Shown here: piece after piece, positions 1 to 12,966 of the stretch | How positions within the stretch are numbered: position 1 is the first letter of the stretch | Layout: every line of letters starts with the position of its first letter | Assembly (NCBI GenBank): GCA_034670405.1 | Contig: JAXDDX010000049.1 | Coordinates: forward strand, 1,550,001-1,614,000 | Direction: 5' to 3' | DNA: 64,000 bases | DNA from: Hoplostethus atlanticus | Taxonomy: Eukaryota; Chordata; Actinopteri; Trachichthyiformes; Trachichthyidae | Made by a program: the position numbers and the translations under genes | Notes under the pieces: generated by a model | Database searches by the model: none | What the model was told of the DNA's origin: nothing | The model's input: the letters and a program-made list of their open reading frames with translations, nothing else

Positions 1-174
1 GCCAACTTATACTGTGAACAATTGCATAATCACCTGTATAGTCATGTGTTTGGTGTAATGCCACATGGGAGACCTGGGTTCAAAGTCTTCACATGGCTTT
101 GCCGCAAATAAATGTTTTTGTTTTTTCTAAAATAGAATTTGACTGTTTATTTACAATTGATACAAGTTAAGATG
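1..174. other. Unassigned AT-rich flank with SINE-like fragment
   Basis: No coding potential is visible. The stretch around positions 70-92 reads like a degenerate RNA polymerase III B box (GGGTTCAAAGTC), so this may be the tail of a tRNA-derived SINE cut by the window edge. The call rests on one short motif only. Confidence 0.2.
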
Positions 175-2556
175 GAACATACAGGACATACAGGACAGGA
201 CACAGGGGACACAGGGCAGGACATACGGCACACAGGACAAGACATATGGACAGCATACAGGACAAGACAGGGCACAGGACACAGAGGACATCACAGGACA
301 CAGGGGAACACAGGACAGGACATAGGGCACAAAGGACAAGACAGGTCATAGGGCATCCAGGACAGGATACAGGGCACACAGGACAGTACACACAGGACAG
401 GACACAGGACAGTACACACAGGACAGGACACAGGACAGGACACAGGGCACACAAGACATGACAGGGAATAGTGCACACAGGACAAGGCATGGGGCACACA
501 AAACAGGACAAGGCACAGGGAAGGACAAGACATGGGGCACACAGGACATGACACAGGACAGGACACAGGGCAGAGAGGACAGGACATAGGGTACACAGGA
601 CCGGGCAGGACACGGGACAGGACATGGGACAGGACACGGGACAGGACACAGGACAGGACACGGGACAGGACACGGGACAGGACACAGGTCAGAGAGGACA
701 GGACACAGGGTACACAGGACCGGGCAGGACACGGGACAGGACACGGGACAGGACACGGGACAGGACACGGGACAGGACACAGGACAGGACACGGGACAGG
801 ACACAGGTCAGAGAGGACAGGACACAGGGTACACAGGACTGGGCAGGACACGGGACAGGACACGGGACAGGACACGGGACAGGACACGGGACAGGACACG
901 GGACAGGACACAGGACATGACACAGGACAGGACAGGGAATAGGGCACACAGGACAAGGCATGGGGCACACAAAACAGGACAAGGCACAGGGAAGGACAAG
1001 ACATGGGGCACACAGGACATGACACAGGACAGGACACAGGGCAGAGAGGACAGGACACAGGGTACACAGGACCGGGCAGGATACGGGACAGGACACGGGA
1101 CAGGACACAGGACAGGACACGGGACAGGACACAGGTCAGAGAGGACAGGACACAGGGTACACAGGACCGGGCAGGACACGGGACAGGACACAGGACAGGA
1201 CACGGGACAGGACACGGGACAGGACACAGGTCAGAGAGGACAGGACACAGGGTACACAGGACCGGGCAGGACACGGGACAGGACACGGGACAGGACACAG
1301 GACAGGACACGGGACAGGACACAGGACAGGACACGGGACAGGACACAGGTCAGAGAGGACAGGACACAGGGTACACAGGACCGGGCAGGACACGGGACAG
1401 GACACAGGACATGACACAGGACAGGACAGGGAATAGGGCACACAGGACAAGGCATGGGGCACACAAAACAGGACAAGGCACAGGGAAGGACAAGACATGG
1501 GGCACACAGGACATGACACAGGACAGGACACAGGGCAGAGAGGACAGGACACAGGGTACACAGGACCGGGCAGGATACGGGACAGGACACGGGACAGGAC
1601 ACAGGACAGGACACGGGACAGGACACAGGTCAGAGAGGACAGGACACAGGGTACACAGGACCGGGCAGGACACGGGACAGGACACAGGACAGGACACGGG
1701 ACAGGACACGGGACAGGACACGGGACAGGACACAGGTCAGAGAGGACAGGACACAGGGTACACAGGACCGGGCAAGACACGGGACAGGACACAGGACAGG
1801 ACACAGGACAGGACACGGGACAGGACACAGGACAGTACACACAGGACAGGACACAGGACAGGACACGGCACACAGGACAGGACAGGGAATAGGGCACACA
1901 GGACAAGGCATGGGGCACACAAAACAGGACAAGGCACAGGGAAGGACAAGACATGGGGCACACAGGACATGACACAGGACAGGACACAGGGCAGAGAGGA
2001 CAGGACACAGGGTACACAGGACCGGGCAGGACACGGGACAGGACACGGGACAGGACACAGGTCAGAGAGGACAGGACACAGGGTACACAGGACCGGGCAG
2101 GACACGGGACAGGACACGGGACAGGACACAGGTCAGAGAGGACAGGACACAGGGTACACAGGACCGGGCAGGACACGGGACAGGACACGGGACAGGACAC
2201 AGGACAGGACACAGGTCACACAGGACAGGACACAGGGTACACAGGACACGGGACAGGACACGGGACAGGACACAGGTCACACAGGGCGGGACACAGGGCA
2301 CACAGGACAGGACAGGGAATAGGGCACACAGGGTAGGACAGGACACAGGGCACACAGGACAAGACAAGACAGGGAATAGGGCACACATGACTGGTTACAG
2401 GGCACACAGCACAAGACAAGACAGGGAATAGGGATAAAGGGCACTCAGGACAGGACAGGGAAGAGGGCACACTGGACAGGACAAGACACAGGGCACACAG
2501 GACAGGACGGGGGACAGGACACACGGGACAGGACATACAGGACAACATAACAATGG
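175..2556. repeat. GGACA-type minisatellite with higher-order structure
   Basis: About 2.4 kb is built almost only from short modules such as GGACA, GGGACA, CACGGGACAGGA and GGGTACACAGGACC. The + strand is nearly free of T. Longer modules recur: a block containing ACAAAACAGGACAAGGCA has its AAAA at about 500, 971, 1465 and 1921 (spacings of roughly 471, 494 and 456 bp). A GTCAGAGAGGACAGGACACA module recurs about every 70-120 bp inside it. The edges are less regular (175-460 and 2280-2556), as expected for an array expanding from its centre. Because stop codons are rare in this composition, several frames on both strands stay open. They give Cys-Pro-Val-Ser or Thr-Gly-Gln-Asp polymers, which I read as non-coding. 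Confidence 0.97.
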
Positions 2557-3526
2557 TGAGATTCAAAGTGACATTACCACTACACTACCACTACCACTAA
2601 ATCTCAATCTATGACATATGACAACACCCAATTTTGGATTAATTGATTACTTTATGATGACTTTAATATATTCTGCTAAATTATATGATAAATGGTGATT
2701 AAAGAGTATTGGAATTCAGATGATCACATGGTGCACTGTTCTGTCAGATTACATGCAAATTTGAAAAGCTAGCTGTAATCTCAACCCATATATTATTGTC
2801 TCTTCTCATTATCACTATCATTCAGAACATTTTTAGAGGTATCATACATAATGAAAAAGTGTCCAGAGATATGTACCAACTCATATGCAGTGTACACAGA
2901 ACAGAACTGTAAGCAAATGTTGTATAGATTAGTCCAGAGCATAGGAATGGAAAAGGAGTCCAGGATAGTTTACATAGACAGTGTAGGTGTCAAAAGTACC
3001 CAGTTGGGAGGAACCTCCGATATTGGATCCTGTGTATCAGTACACTACCGCAAAGAAGACTGTTGGCTACAACTGACTCATCGAATATGTAGTAGCTAGT
3101 ATTGGATAGGGGAAAGATGGACAGCATGAGTGTAAGGTGCCTGGGTTTTGGTAGGTCGAACGATGTTAACGAACATTTGTGTTAGCGTCTGTGCTAACAA
3201 TAGTTGCAAAACATTTTAACTAATGTGAGGCTAATTTTACTTTACTAACAGACAATATTTTCAAGTGTTACATCCTTGCTGTAATAACGTCATATTAGCC
3301 AGTAAAGTTAGCTAACGTAACTAAACCTAATGTGTGAAACAACAGGGGAGACATTTTATGTCCATTGAAGCATTATATTAGCCAAATATTCAAAAAACGT
3401 TTTGCAGCTGACAAATTAACTCATTCTTGTGTGTTTCCAGCAGACTAGGTACTACTAAAATTGACATAAACCATTATGAAAGGGAGAGCCCTTCAGTGTT
3501 CTTCACTGTGCTCTGCAGAGTAGGTC
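2557..3526. other. Unassigned intergenic sequence
   Basis: AT-rich sequence directly after the minisatellite. I see no splice-flanked open frame, RNA gene or recognisable repeat. The longest forward frame (2851-3099) has no recognisable motif and no exon signals. Confidence 0.5.
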
Positions 3527-3582
3527 CTGTAGAGCAGAGGTCGACAATAGGCGGCCTGGGGGCCATAACTGGCCCGTCAGCA

Positions 3583-3618
<36 letters not shown>

Positions 3619-4223
3619 TTGGTCAATATTTAATTTACCGCCCTATTGCTCAAATGCTTGAGGGCCCCATGAGCGAATGACAAAGCAACATACACACACA
3701 CACTTATCTGTCGCTCTGAATCGGTGCTCAAGTTGGGGGCGCCTTTCGCTGTGCCACTCCAGCCTCCCACTGTCACCTCACCAAGGGAGCGGTGGGGGCT
3801 GGCATTGGTCTTTTCAGCAATGCGGGGAAATTCACACACTATTCTTATATCTATCTTATCTATTTTTTATTTTCTTGAGTCATTTCAGTTTTCTTTTCCT
3901 CATTTCTTTTCTGAACCATTCTCAGCGTCTCTTTCATGTACATTAAGTTGCCCCTATCCTTCACCTGCGTCGTATTGAAGAGGTCAGCCGATAGAGTTAG
4001 GTCCCCCTGGCTGTGGGTTCCCCGCGCGTCATCGGGGAGTCCTATTGCCGCCATCCTTGACTCCCATTAACACACACATCTCACAATAGCCTACTGATCA
4101 CACGGGTAACTTTTTAAATTCAATGTCTTAATTGAAAATTTGCCTCTACTTATGTTCTGGCCCACCATCTAATAACTTAAAAAAAAATTGGCCCGAGGCC
4201 AAATTTACTTGCCGACTGTAGAG
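3527..4223. mobile_element. Non-autonomous hAT-like DNA transposon with 8-bp target duplication
   Basis: The same 8 bases, CTGTAGAG, occur at 3527-3534 and 4216-4223. They enclose a segment of about 681 bp. Its left end starts CAGAGGTCGACAA and continues into a GGCC-rich stretch. Its right end finishes with a GGCC-rich stretch and TTGCCGA, the inverse of the left terminus. An 8-bp duplication and a CAGNGGTCGGCAA-type terminus fit the hAT superfamily. The right end seems to lack the last bases (CCTCTG expected), so the element is probably immobile. There is no transposase frame. Inside are a (TA)n-T(n) tract at 3581-3620 and unrelated-looking filler, perhaps a nested insertion. Confidence 0.65.
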
Positions 4224-5679
4224 CCTTTATAGACTCCTGAGAAAACACTCTCACAGTCTTGGTAGTAGTGTTAGTTTAATCATGAATCTTTGAGATTGTC
4301 CTGGCCCTCTTCTCATAGTTAGATAAAAAACATGATAGTTCACAATAATTAACATAAATCTGTTGGCAATGTTTTAACAACCCTGTAATTGGGGCTTTTC
4401 AGAAACTTAAGTAAGGGGGAGACATGTCAAGGGCAGTGCAGCAGTGCAGAGTTTTGAGAATTTTGAATAGAAAGTTTTCTTGCCAAATTTATTCAAGTTC
4501 ACTGTAAGGCATACACAAGTATCACCTCCAACAATGGTTCAAATCATTAAGTGTGTGTGTGCGTGTGCCTGCTATCCCGCCTGTTTTTGAGTATGAAGTA
4601 GAGCCTCTGGGTGCAGGATTATTGCATTGTATATGATAAATAAAAAGAGTAACATGTAGCAGCAACTATAAATCACAACCACATGCTGCTAGTGTTTTCA
4701 TGCTGCCACCTGTGGGGTGGGTGTCACTATCTTATCCACAGAATCTGTCAGGCAGACACATTTCTGCTCACGGGCCAGGTTTTGGGTGATGGAAGCTGAC
4801 TATGAAAGAAAATATGGGTGCAGCAGAGATGTGAAAATGGTAGGGATTAAGGATTTAGTCATTTAGACAATGGGTAATTGTTTTAGCAACAGTTTTTGTT
4901 GTATTGCGCTATGTTGGGCCCCTCTCCTATCCTCTCTCCTCTCCTCACACATGGGTGAGTAATATATGTAGCTATGCAGACAACCTACATATGATGGTCA
5001 TAAAGTACTGTGCTTTGTCAGAACTATAGTAATTTTTACAGGGTGATAGCAATATTATATTGTTATAAAATATCTAGTATTATAAAAGATTAGTGTACGG
5101 TGGCTCTGGTGATCATGCTACCCGCTCAAATTGGCATTTTTCACACGCTGAAATCATTCACTCTTTAACGTGGCACTAATTAGGTAGCATTAATCCAAAA
5201 AAAAAAAAACAGTATTTCTTATTTCTTCAGAGCTCACTATCAACCCCAATGATGGATGCAACTCCAAGCATTGAGTTTGAGACATTTATCCTGTCATCTT
5301 TCAAATAAAGGTTGTAGAGAACTGAATGGCTGCAATCAAATTCTCATCCATTTTACACTTGCCAGGCGGAATTATTGTTCATGGAACGAAATCACATCTG
5401 TAGGGAAACAAAGAAGCATGCAAACCTGATTGTCTGCCGATCACCGTGAAAAGTTCAGTTGTGGCCAACGTTTCTCAAGTTTTCCAACAAATACGCACAT
5501 ACACTCGATTTGGTAATCTCAACAGGTGTTGATGTCAAGTCACTTGTCACTTGCAATGTCTGATCACTGTATTTCTGTGATTTTCTAACACTTATTCTAA
5601 GCTGTCTTCTGCATAGCACTGACTTACTGACTTTGGCTTAACACTGACACTAAAAGCTAACTGTGCTGGTTTTGTTGGA
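4224..5679. other. Unassigned intergenic sequence
   Basis: Mostly AT-rich DNA with a short GT tract near 4551-4566 and an A tract near 5198-5209. No gene, RNA or clear mobile element is seen. Confidence 0.45.
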
Positions 5680-5960
5680 TTTGTAGGAGTGCGGCCTTTG
5701 GCACAGTTGAGCATAATATTAAATCAGAGCTGGGTTGCCCTGTCTAGCTCAGTCCTTAGCTGGTTTAGGTTATATTTGCAAGGCCGCAATTTCATTGTCT
5801 TTCTTGGTGATTTTAATTCTGTGAAAGTTGGTAAATGTGTGGGGTCCCACGGGGGTCAAAATTCTTGGGCCTCTTCTGTTTAATCTTTACATGCTCCACC
5901 TTGAACATGTTATCAGAAAACAAGTTAAGTTAAAAAATTCAACAGTACATGTCACACATC
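5680..5960 (+). mobile_element. Non-LTR retrotransposon (LINE) reverse-transcriptase relic
   Basis: Read on the + strand with frame changes, the segment gives the order AF.TV.H, then SSSVLSWFRLYLQGRNF, then a degenerate GVPxGSxLGPLLF block ending in LF.LYM. This order is typical of the palm region of fish LINE reverse transcriptases (the VDH...L..WF.SYL..R stretch followed by the GVPQGS motif). At least one frameshift and stops break it, and the catalytic YADD region is not recognisable. The clade (L2/Maui or other) cannot be settled by eye. It is a dead 5'-truncated copy. Confidence 0.6.
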
Positions 5961-8900
5961 TGTAATTTTCTGAGAATATTGGCCCAAATGTGAGGAGACT
6001 CACTATTGCCAATTAAGAAGTCCACCATTGGATTTATTTATTTATTTTAACTGTAAGTTGAAATTAAATGAAATGAGATACTGACATTTCAGTATCTTGC
6101 ATAATATTTTACCAATCTCAATGAAAATACACATATTTCTTCAGCGTTGTATCTGAAAAAAATAAAGTTTTCTCAAAATCTCAGACTTTTCACAACTTCA
6201 GACATGTGTGCAGTAACTTGCATATCATGCCAAAACCTAAGACTCTTGAAAGGCTGAATGGATTTTTTTTTACATCAATATCTGTTCTTCAAGGGTTTCC
6301 CTATCAATTCATCATTCAAGATTTCCACCAATATACAAAATCTAACAAGCAACTAGATTTTCATGAAGACCATCATTCAGGTTATCTGTGATCAAAATTT
6401 CAGAATTTGATCAAACTATATATAATTGTGAGCAGAGAATGAGCAAAATAAGTTCAGTCCATTTCTCTTATAATTTTCGCTGCTTCCTTTGTTCAAGCAG
6501 TTTCCACAATAACAGTGGCCAAAGAAATCTCTGAACATTAAGACCACCAGGGACCCTTCATGAAACATGCACATAGTCATACTATGAAAAAACAACTCAT
6601 GGAACCACTTCTCAGCTTTACGACCTGTCAATGGTTGTGAGAGCAAGTTCTGGGTGGTGATGAAGACATGTGACAGTAATTCGACAGCCTATACTGGTTG
6701 TGAAATACGATGTTATTAAAGCTTGAGTAGACAAGTTTACGCCTGTACAAAGGAGCTTCATGCCAGTCATGCCAGAGAGATTTGAGTCCCTTTGCCAAAA
6801 CGTCCTGTGAAATCGAAGATGGTAAGGTGGTGTATATGCCTATGACTTCCATTAGTACACAAACAGCCTAACTCTTAAAGCTCTTTTGCACTAGAGCTCA
6901 AACTACCATCCAGCCGTCTCTAAACCGTCATGGCCGTCATGGCCACTTGCAGCTATATGTGTTATTGTTATTGTAGCCTACTTAATGCATTGTTCAGGGC
7001 AAACAATTGAAATAAAATAATTCATGATTATGAGTTCACCTAAGACCTGCGTGGTCTTATTTAATTATTAAGAAAATACTATACATAGCTACCAAATATA
7101 ATGTTTTACCCGATTGGTCCATTGGAAATTATAAGCGCTATAGAGTAATTGGGAAATGTTTAAAATCACTAATGCAAAATACATCGCCATCTCTACCTTT
7201 TTTAGTTCTTTAATTCTGAACAGCATGTCATGTTATATGAGTGTAGTATATGGTAGTCCACTTGGTTGTTGATGTATGTGCTTCTAGTCATTGGTAGTGT
7301 ATTATGGGTTTGGAACTGTCTTGAACACTTTTTTAAAAGCCCATTTCAAGTCTTAACCAGCAGATGCACATTTTTGGCCACGCCAGATGATAGGCATCTG
7401 GGACGCACACCACACACACCAAGTGTTACACACCCCCAGGGTGTTCGTGACAAGGTGGCAGTACATGTTGGTTTAGGGGCAAACCCCACTAATCATCAAT
7501 CATTCATAACTATTCAAAGAAGAAACCTTAACGTAGCCACAATCATAAACATCCAACTATAATCACCTTGAAACCAGTTCAACATGCTTTACCAAAGGGC
7601 ACAGTCTCAGGAGTGGTGAGGAAGGAACATTATCTAAAGGAACAAAGTCATGTGAAGTGGCAAAAAAGAAGTGAAGGCAGAGAAAGACATAAGCAAATTG
7701 GCCCTAGGCATGAATTACATTTAGATAATCTGACTATGATGTCCGACCGAAAACCTATTAACTGTCAAAGTCAAATTACTAGTGGACATTTCTCTAGTGT
7801 TTCGTATGGTTTTTTACCAAAGAGGCGCTCCTCGTGTATGCAGGGGGATGCTTTGGCTTGCAACACTTGCAAGGTTGTCTGCTTGCTAGCGCCCACTCCC
7901 TAGTAGGGAACCTTGTGTTTCCTGGACCGAGAAGGAGGCCATCATTTACACAACGCACTCCATCCCTGTTTGTTGTAAAATCCAGCTTCAAAGGAAATTG
8001 AAACAGCTGCTAAACAGAGAATACCTTTGCACAATTTTGAGTTAATTGTAAAATTCACAGTCAGTTATGAGTGTTTGGTATAATAACCTGATGTTGGAGA
8101 GAGATAAGAGAGATATATAAGGAAAGGAAAGTGACAACTAGCATCCCTGCTGGCTGTGAGAATAGCTCCATTTATTTCCCATGATTATTCATGAATAATA
8201 GATATATTATATATATTATGAACTTCACCAGAACACTCCATTTTGAATAGCTAACACTGTAAACTCTAATCTACAATAACGTTAATTGCAAATATAGTTG
8301 GGCATTAAGCAGCCTGCATTCAATTCCAATAAACAAATTATTTTATATTGAAATTGTTTTTTATTTATGTTTATTTCAGTGCTTGGATGCCTTTTCTCAG
8401 TGAACACAACTACCAGAGGGCAACATCATGACCCTCCTGGCTAATGTTAACATTAACGTATGCATGGTTATGTGTGATGTTCTACTTCCAAAACAAATCA
8501 CTGGACAGAAATACTCTCCATCCGCTTTCTCCGTCCGTTTTGCGGTGGAGGAATCTGGCCATCCGTATTGAACACAGCTTGACTGTAGAAAGAGACTGCC
8601 ACAGACAAATTTGGCTTCCCAAGCAGGGTAGGCAAGGTCCACAGCGCCCACTAAATGAGGTAGACAGTGAAATAAACTTCCTCATCTCAGGTATGAAATA
8701 TCATCCCATTATAGAAATACAAAATATATGAAGATGAATTAGAATCTAAAAAACGCACAACATGTTTACTTGGTCAAACAGCAAAAGGTATAATCACTGC
8801 AGTAAAATAATTGTAACAGGATATATAAACTGCTGCCAGTCTCAGAAGAAAATAGAAAAAAATACTATATAGAGCCATTTCTTCCTACTTGGAAAGTACC

Positions 8901-8999
8901 TCTCACCATGTATTGTTTCATGTTACATGTGTTGTTTTCTTGTTTACAGTGTCCAACTAAACTTATGTCTCACTATGCAAAAAATCTGTGTTGAGAATT
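5961..8999. other. Unassigned intergenic sequence with one repeat-like end
   Basis: The stretch at about 6925-6965 (GGCCACTTGCAGCTATATG) resembles one at about 41960-41985 (GGCTGCTTGCAGCTATATT). This suggests two ends of the same interspersed family. Open frames at 6416-6852 (minus) and 8444-8731 (plus) have no recognisable motifs and no convincing splice sites. Nothing else was recognised. Confidence 0.4.
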
Positions 9000-9000
9000 G

Positions 9001-9048
9001 AGAGAGAGGGACAGAATGAGAGAGAAAGGGAGAGAAGTATGAAGGAGG

Positions 9049-9084
<36 letters not shown>
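9001..9084. repeat. (GA)n low-complexity tract
   Basis: Purine tract dominated by GA dinucleotides, uninterrupted at the right end (about 9051-9084). It produces artefactual frames on both strands. Confidence 0.95.
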
Positions 9085-9090
<6 letters not shown>

Positions 9091-9398
9091 AGAGCTGCTG
9101 TGAACCAGTCTTGCCACTCCAGGGGCGTAACACTGGCACTGCTTTAGTGAGAACCATGGGCACTGCCCATCTCTCAACCCCCTCCACCCCTCTTTCTCTA
9201 GATCCCTTCCTCCTTCCCCCCACCTCTCTCTTTCTTTCTTTCTCTTCCTCTGTCTCTCCATCCCCTACCTCTCTTCCAGCCAGCCCCGCCACAAAGCCCC
9301 ACCCACAGCATGAGAAGACGGAGAGGAATATGATCTAACCACACTCCCGGAGATATTACCTCAACGGCCACCCCCACCCCCCCCCTACACAGCCACAG

Positions 9399-9403
9399 AC
9401 ACA

Positions 9404-9447
<44 letters not shown>
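9399..9447. repeat. (CA)n microsatellite
   Basis: About 24 CA units with one interruption, preceded by a C-rich run (9369-9385). Confidence 0.97.
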
Positions 9448-9449
<2 letters not shown>

Positions 9450-12401
9450 CCCCTCTCTCATACCAATACCCATGCACTCCACTCCCCCACTCCTCCCCGA
9501 ACTTCTCCCCCTGATCTCTTCGGCCTCCACTCCCTACAATATTGCTGCCAGGCCGTAATGTTTTTCTTAGCCTCTCCTACACAGTTTTCACACAGTTTCC
9601 CTGTCCCTCAACATACAGCAACATCCCACACACCCTGGGCCCAGCTGACCCACAGACAGAGGGGGGTGGGAGAGATGGGTGGGCAATGACACGCCATCGT
9701 TGAGGGTTGGAGGGGGCGGGGGCAATTTGATTGTTTTACTGCCAAGATGACTGCTGAAGGAAGATTTGTGGACGAGTGCGTGGCTAATGGGAGAGGTGTG
9801 AACATGATTTCACACATGACCTCGTTGCTTTCAATGAATAACACGAAATACATGTGGGGTACCCGATCAAATTCAAAATGCATCTTTTCCAGATTGCGAT
9901 CCTTCAACCGGCCCCCCTATTTTACTCTGGTGAAAGCGCGCTGTTTGTGCAATCTAGTCGAGGCTGGCGCTGATGTGGGGGTGACAGGATGTGGGGTAAG
10001 ATTCATTCCTCTCCATAGTTTAAAGGTTAAGGTGTCTCTTATCAGTGTGTCATGTTGTAATTTTTCTCAGTAGGGCCCTTCAGCAGAAACAGAGTCTGTC
10101 TCTGGGCCTCGACTGATATCTCCTCATGTAAATGCAAGAAGAAAACAACTCTTCTGTCTCCTCGTGCTCTCACATAAAATAACAGAATCACCAGAGAGCT
10201 TTGTTTCTTTACTTTCACTGAAAGATGGGTCACAGTGTTAAAGCATTCATTCCAACACATAGCAGTCCAGGGCCCGCTGACAACACTACTAATATGATTT
10301 TATAATATGACTAGGCTTTCCAAATAAAAGTGAGTGGTGGTGGTGGTGACCTCAGGTCGCTAAAGCAGCCAATTTCTGTGCATGATTTTCTGAACTCGTG
10401 AACTCATCTAAAAAGTGAAAGCATTTTGATCAAAGAATTCTTCACTCATGGGCTTCGCCGATTTCCAAAAACTTGACACATTCCAAACTATCATATTGCT
10501 TGAATTATTTCACTTTGTTTTTGAAGTTATTGGTGATTATGGTTTCACGCTGCGACGTAGCCAAGCAGTCTTCAGCTAAAACAGACTGGATGTAAACAGG
10601 GCAACCAAAAGTCACAGGGAATCGGACGAGGAAAGAGCGATGTGAGAGAGAGAGTGTAATAGGAACTCAGCGGTTCTCCATGATTACTTGTTTACTGTTC
10701 TCCAGATTGAACCAGTCACATGCGGGACAATATAAAAGTATATTCAGTGAATGATAATAGTCCCCCTAGTCTATCAATATCCACATAATCATTATGGCCA
10801 GCAGAGAGGAGAGGGCGCTGGTCAGCAGAGGATTGTGGGTTTTGCAGTTCAGAGCAGCTAAAATAGCCATGCCACTGGTGGGGCAAGTGACTACAGGGAC
10901 CAGCAGGGCTTGAGTGTTCCCTGGCATGGTCGGTCAAACCGCACGCTGACAGAAATGACTGGCCTTGATGCCTTTCATCTCAACGGGGACTCAGAGGCCG
11001 TATAGTCAGAAATGAGCATGCAGTCATGCCACAGAAGGACAAGTTACGGGTGTCAAGCCACGGTAGAGAGAGGGAAAAACACTCTCTGCTGAAAGGACAG
11101 GAAACGTTTTATTTAAGCGTCTTCTTGGTAGTTTGATTGAGGATGATAATTGACTTTTAGTGGGAACTGCATCGCCTCATACGAGAATTCACACGTTAAA
11201 ACAATATTATTCCAGTGTGCTATTTTTCTAAACATTTATCGATCAAGAGAAGATTTGCTGAGTATGCATGCTCGTTTCCACCAATGGCCTGCTTTGTATT
11301 CATACAGTTACACACATTCACACCTAGGAGCAGCTCAGTACAAACTATTGGCCACTGAGCTGCTCCACTAGAGCAACTGGAGTTAAGTGTCTTGATGAAA
11401 AGAAAAATAGTATCAAGGGAAGAGAGTGGTTTTTTTTTACTAATTCTCTTTCCACATAGAAGATCTGTGGAGTTTAACTGGCTACCTCCCAGGTGAAAGC
11501 CCACTTCTTTTGTCTTTAGGCTACTGCCTACACTATTATTTGTGTACAGTAGGTTGCATAAATATGCACGTTTACTGTCACTTTCCACTGTAGCCAATGT
11601 TTATTTCATGTTTGGTTTAGTTGCTGAATAAAACAAGAAGAAAGCTCATGTTTGATTTTGCAATTTATTATTCAGTGTAAAGCAGCATGAGGCAGCATGG
11701 AGAAGTTGTGTGACTTATATGCTGTTTCAAATGTGTGTACACCTGCAGGCGTTTGTACCTTTGTGCGTGCGTGTGTGCATGAATGTGCTTTTGCATGTGC
11801 ATGCTCCCTTGTGTGGGTCCTATACAGTGTAGCTGGAGCCCCCTCACTGGACAGGCAGCAGGGCTGGAGTAATACAGCTGGAAGTGAAAGCTCTCACAGT
11901 TATTGTGGTTTTTAATGCTGCCAGGTCAGCTTGCCCACTCTACACTCAACAGCACTGGAATGGGATGGGTTGAGCAGGGGAATGAGGTGAGAGGAGTGAT
12001 GGGCATGAAGGAGAGAAATGGTGGAGGATAAAAAAGGATGGGTATTAGTTGGTCTGAGGGAGAGATGGTGGGTAGTAGTGGTAATAGTAAGAGGGATGAA
12101 GGGTTGGAGGAAAAGAGGAAGACATGGGGATGAAGCAAGAGGAGCAGAGAGGATGAAAGGTTGAAAGATATTCAGACAGAAGCGAAGAATCCCAGAGGAA
12201 AAGAAGATGTGATTCACACAGGGAAGAGGTAGAAGAGAGGGTGATGAAGAAGAAACCGAAGAGAATGATGAAGGCAAAGGTGAGACGGATGACAATGAAC
12301 ATTTTCGACACCATATTTTCTCCTTTCCAACACCTCACCATATACTGTAACTGTTCAGACCGTGGTGTCCTGGTATACCCTTTACCATTTATTTATTTAT
12401 T
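9448..12401. other. Unassigned intergenic sequence
   Basis: No supported gene. The segment at 11295-11385 (ACAGTTACACACATTCACACCT...GAGCAGCTCAGTACAAAC) is similar to 33625-33695 and probably belongs to a shared interspersed repeat. The region 11935-12290 is purine-rich and read-through on the minus strand, without motifs. Confidence 0.4.
11290..11395. repeat. Interspersed repeat fragment shared with 33.6 kb
   Basis: Contains CAGTTACACACATTCACACCT, then AGCTCAGTACAAAC, then GAGCTGCTCCACTAGAGC. A second copy lies at about 33620-33700 with CAGTTACATACGTTCACACCT, GTCCAGTACAACC and GTTGGAGCAG in the same order. The family name is not known to me. Confidence 0.55.
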
Positions 12402-12497
12402 TGTGTGTGTGCATGTGTGTGTGTGTGTGTATGCATGCATGTGTACTTAAATGTGTTCTTGTGTTCATGCATGATAATGCATGTGTTTGTGTGTGTA

Positions 12498-12541
<44 letters not shown>
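12402..12541. repeat. (GT)n-rich compound microsatellite
   Basis: Two GT tracts (12402-12430 and 12500-12541) are separated by GTATGCATGCATG-type sequence. All frames across it are Val-Cys or Thr-His polymers. Confidence 0.95.
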
Positions 12542-12542
<1 letters not shown>

Positions 12543-12934
12543 ATTGCCCTGGCCTGCCAGCTGCCAGTGTGTAGCACTCATTCCAGCACAGGCAAAGCCT
12601 AATTACAGACGCACGGCTACAGATTTAGCCGGCATGCTAACCAGAACGGAGGAGGCAGCAGGGAGGGGATCACTTGGAAAAGTCACGGCTGGACGGGAGC
12701 TTCACAAGAGCGGACCACAGGAACAAGGGGGGGCACTCTATTTAAGGATCTGCCGCTCTCATTATTTATCATAGTTGGAGTCTCGGCAAGGAGAGGCAAC
12801 CTACAATTGACTGCATGCATGGCGGCAAATGGGCAGAAGCTAGGCAAAACCCCCCCACCCCACCCAGACCAGGCAAAGCCCAGCCCAGCTCCACGCTGTA
12901 GTCGGACCCTCGCACAAGAGTTGACTGTTGCCTT

Positions 12935-12962
<28 letters not shown>
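12935..12962. repeat. (GT)n microsatellite
   Basis: About 14 GT units without interruption. Confidence 0.95.

Positions 12963-12966
<4 letters not shown>

Noticed and set aside
175..2556. CRISPR-like repeat array
   Set aside because: There are no unique spacers of constant length; units are contiguous and degenerate, and the host is a vertebrate.
167..2566. Long overlapping frames on both strands, up to 439 codons (Cys-Pro-Val-Ser and Thr-Gly-Gln-Asp polymers)
   Set aside because: They run through the tandem array in several frames at once because the repeat lacks stop codons. Composition follows the DNA unit, and there are no start context, splice or domain signals.
8444..8731. Forward frame after a TTTCAG-like acceptor
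   Set aside because: The donor side is weak, the opposite strand is equally open, and no family is recognised.
12402..12602. Val-Cys and Thr-His rich frames over GT/CA tracts (here and at 19.6, 23.6, 24.4, 25.5, 27.3, 29.3 and 61.3 kb)
   Set aside because: These are direct translations of dinucleotide repeats.
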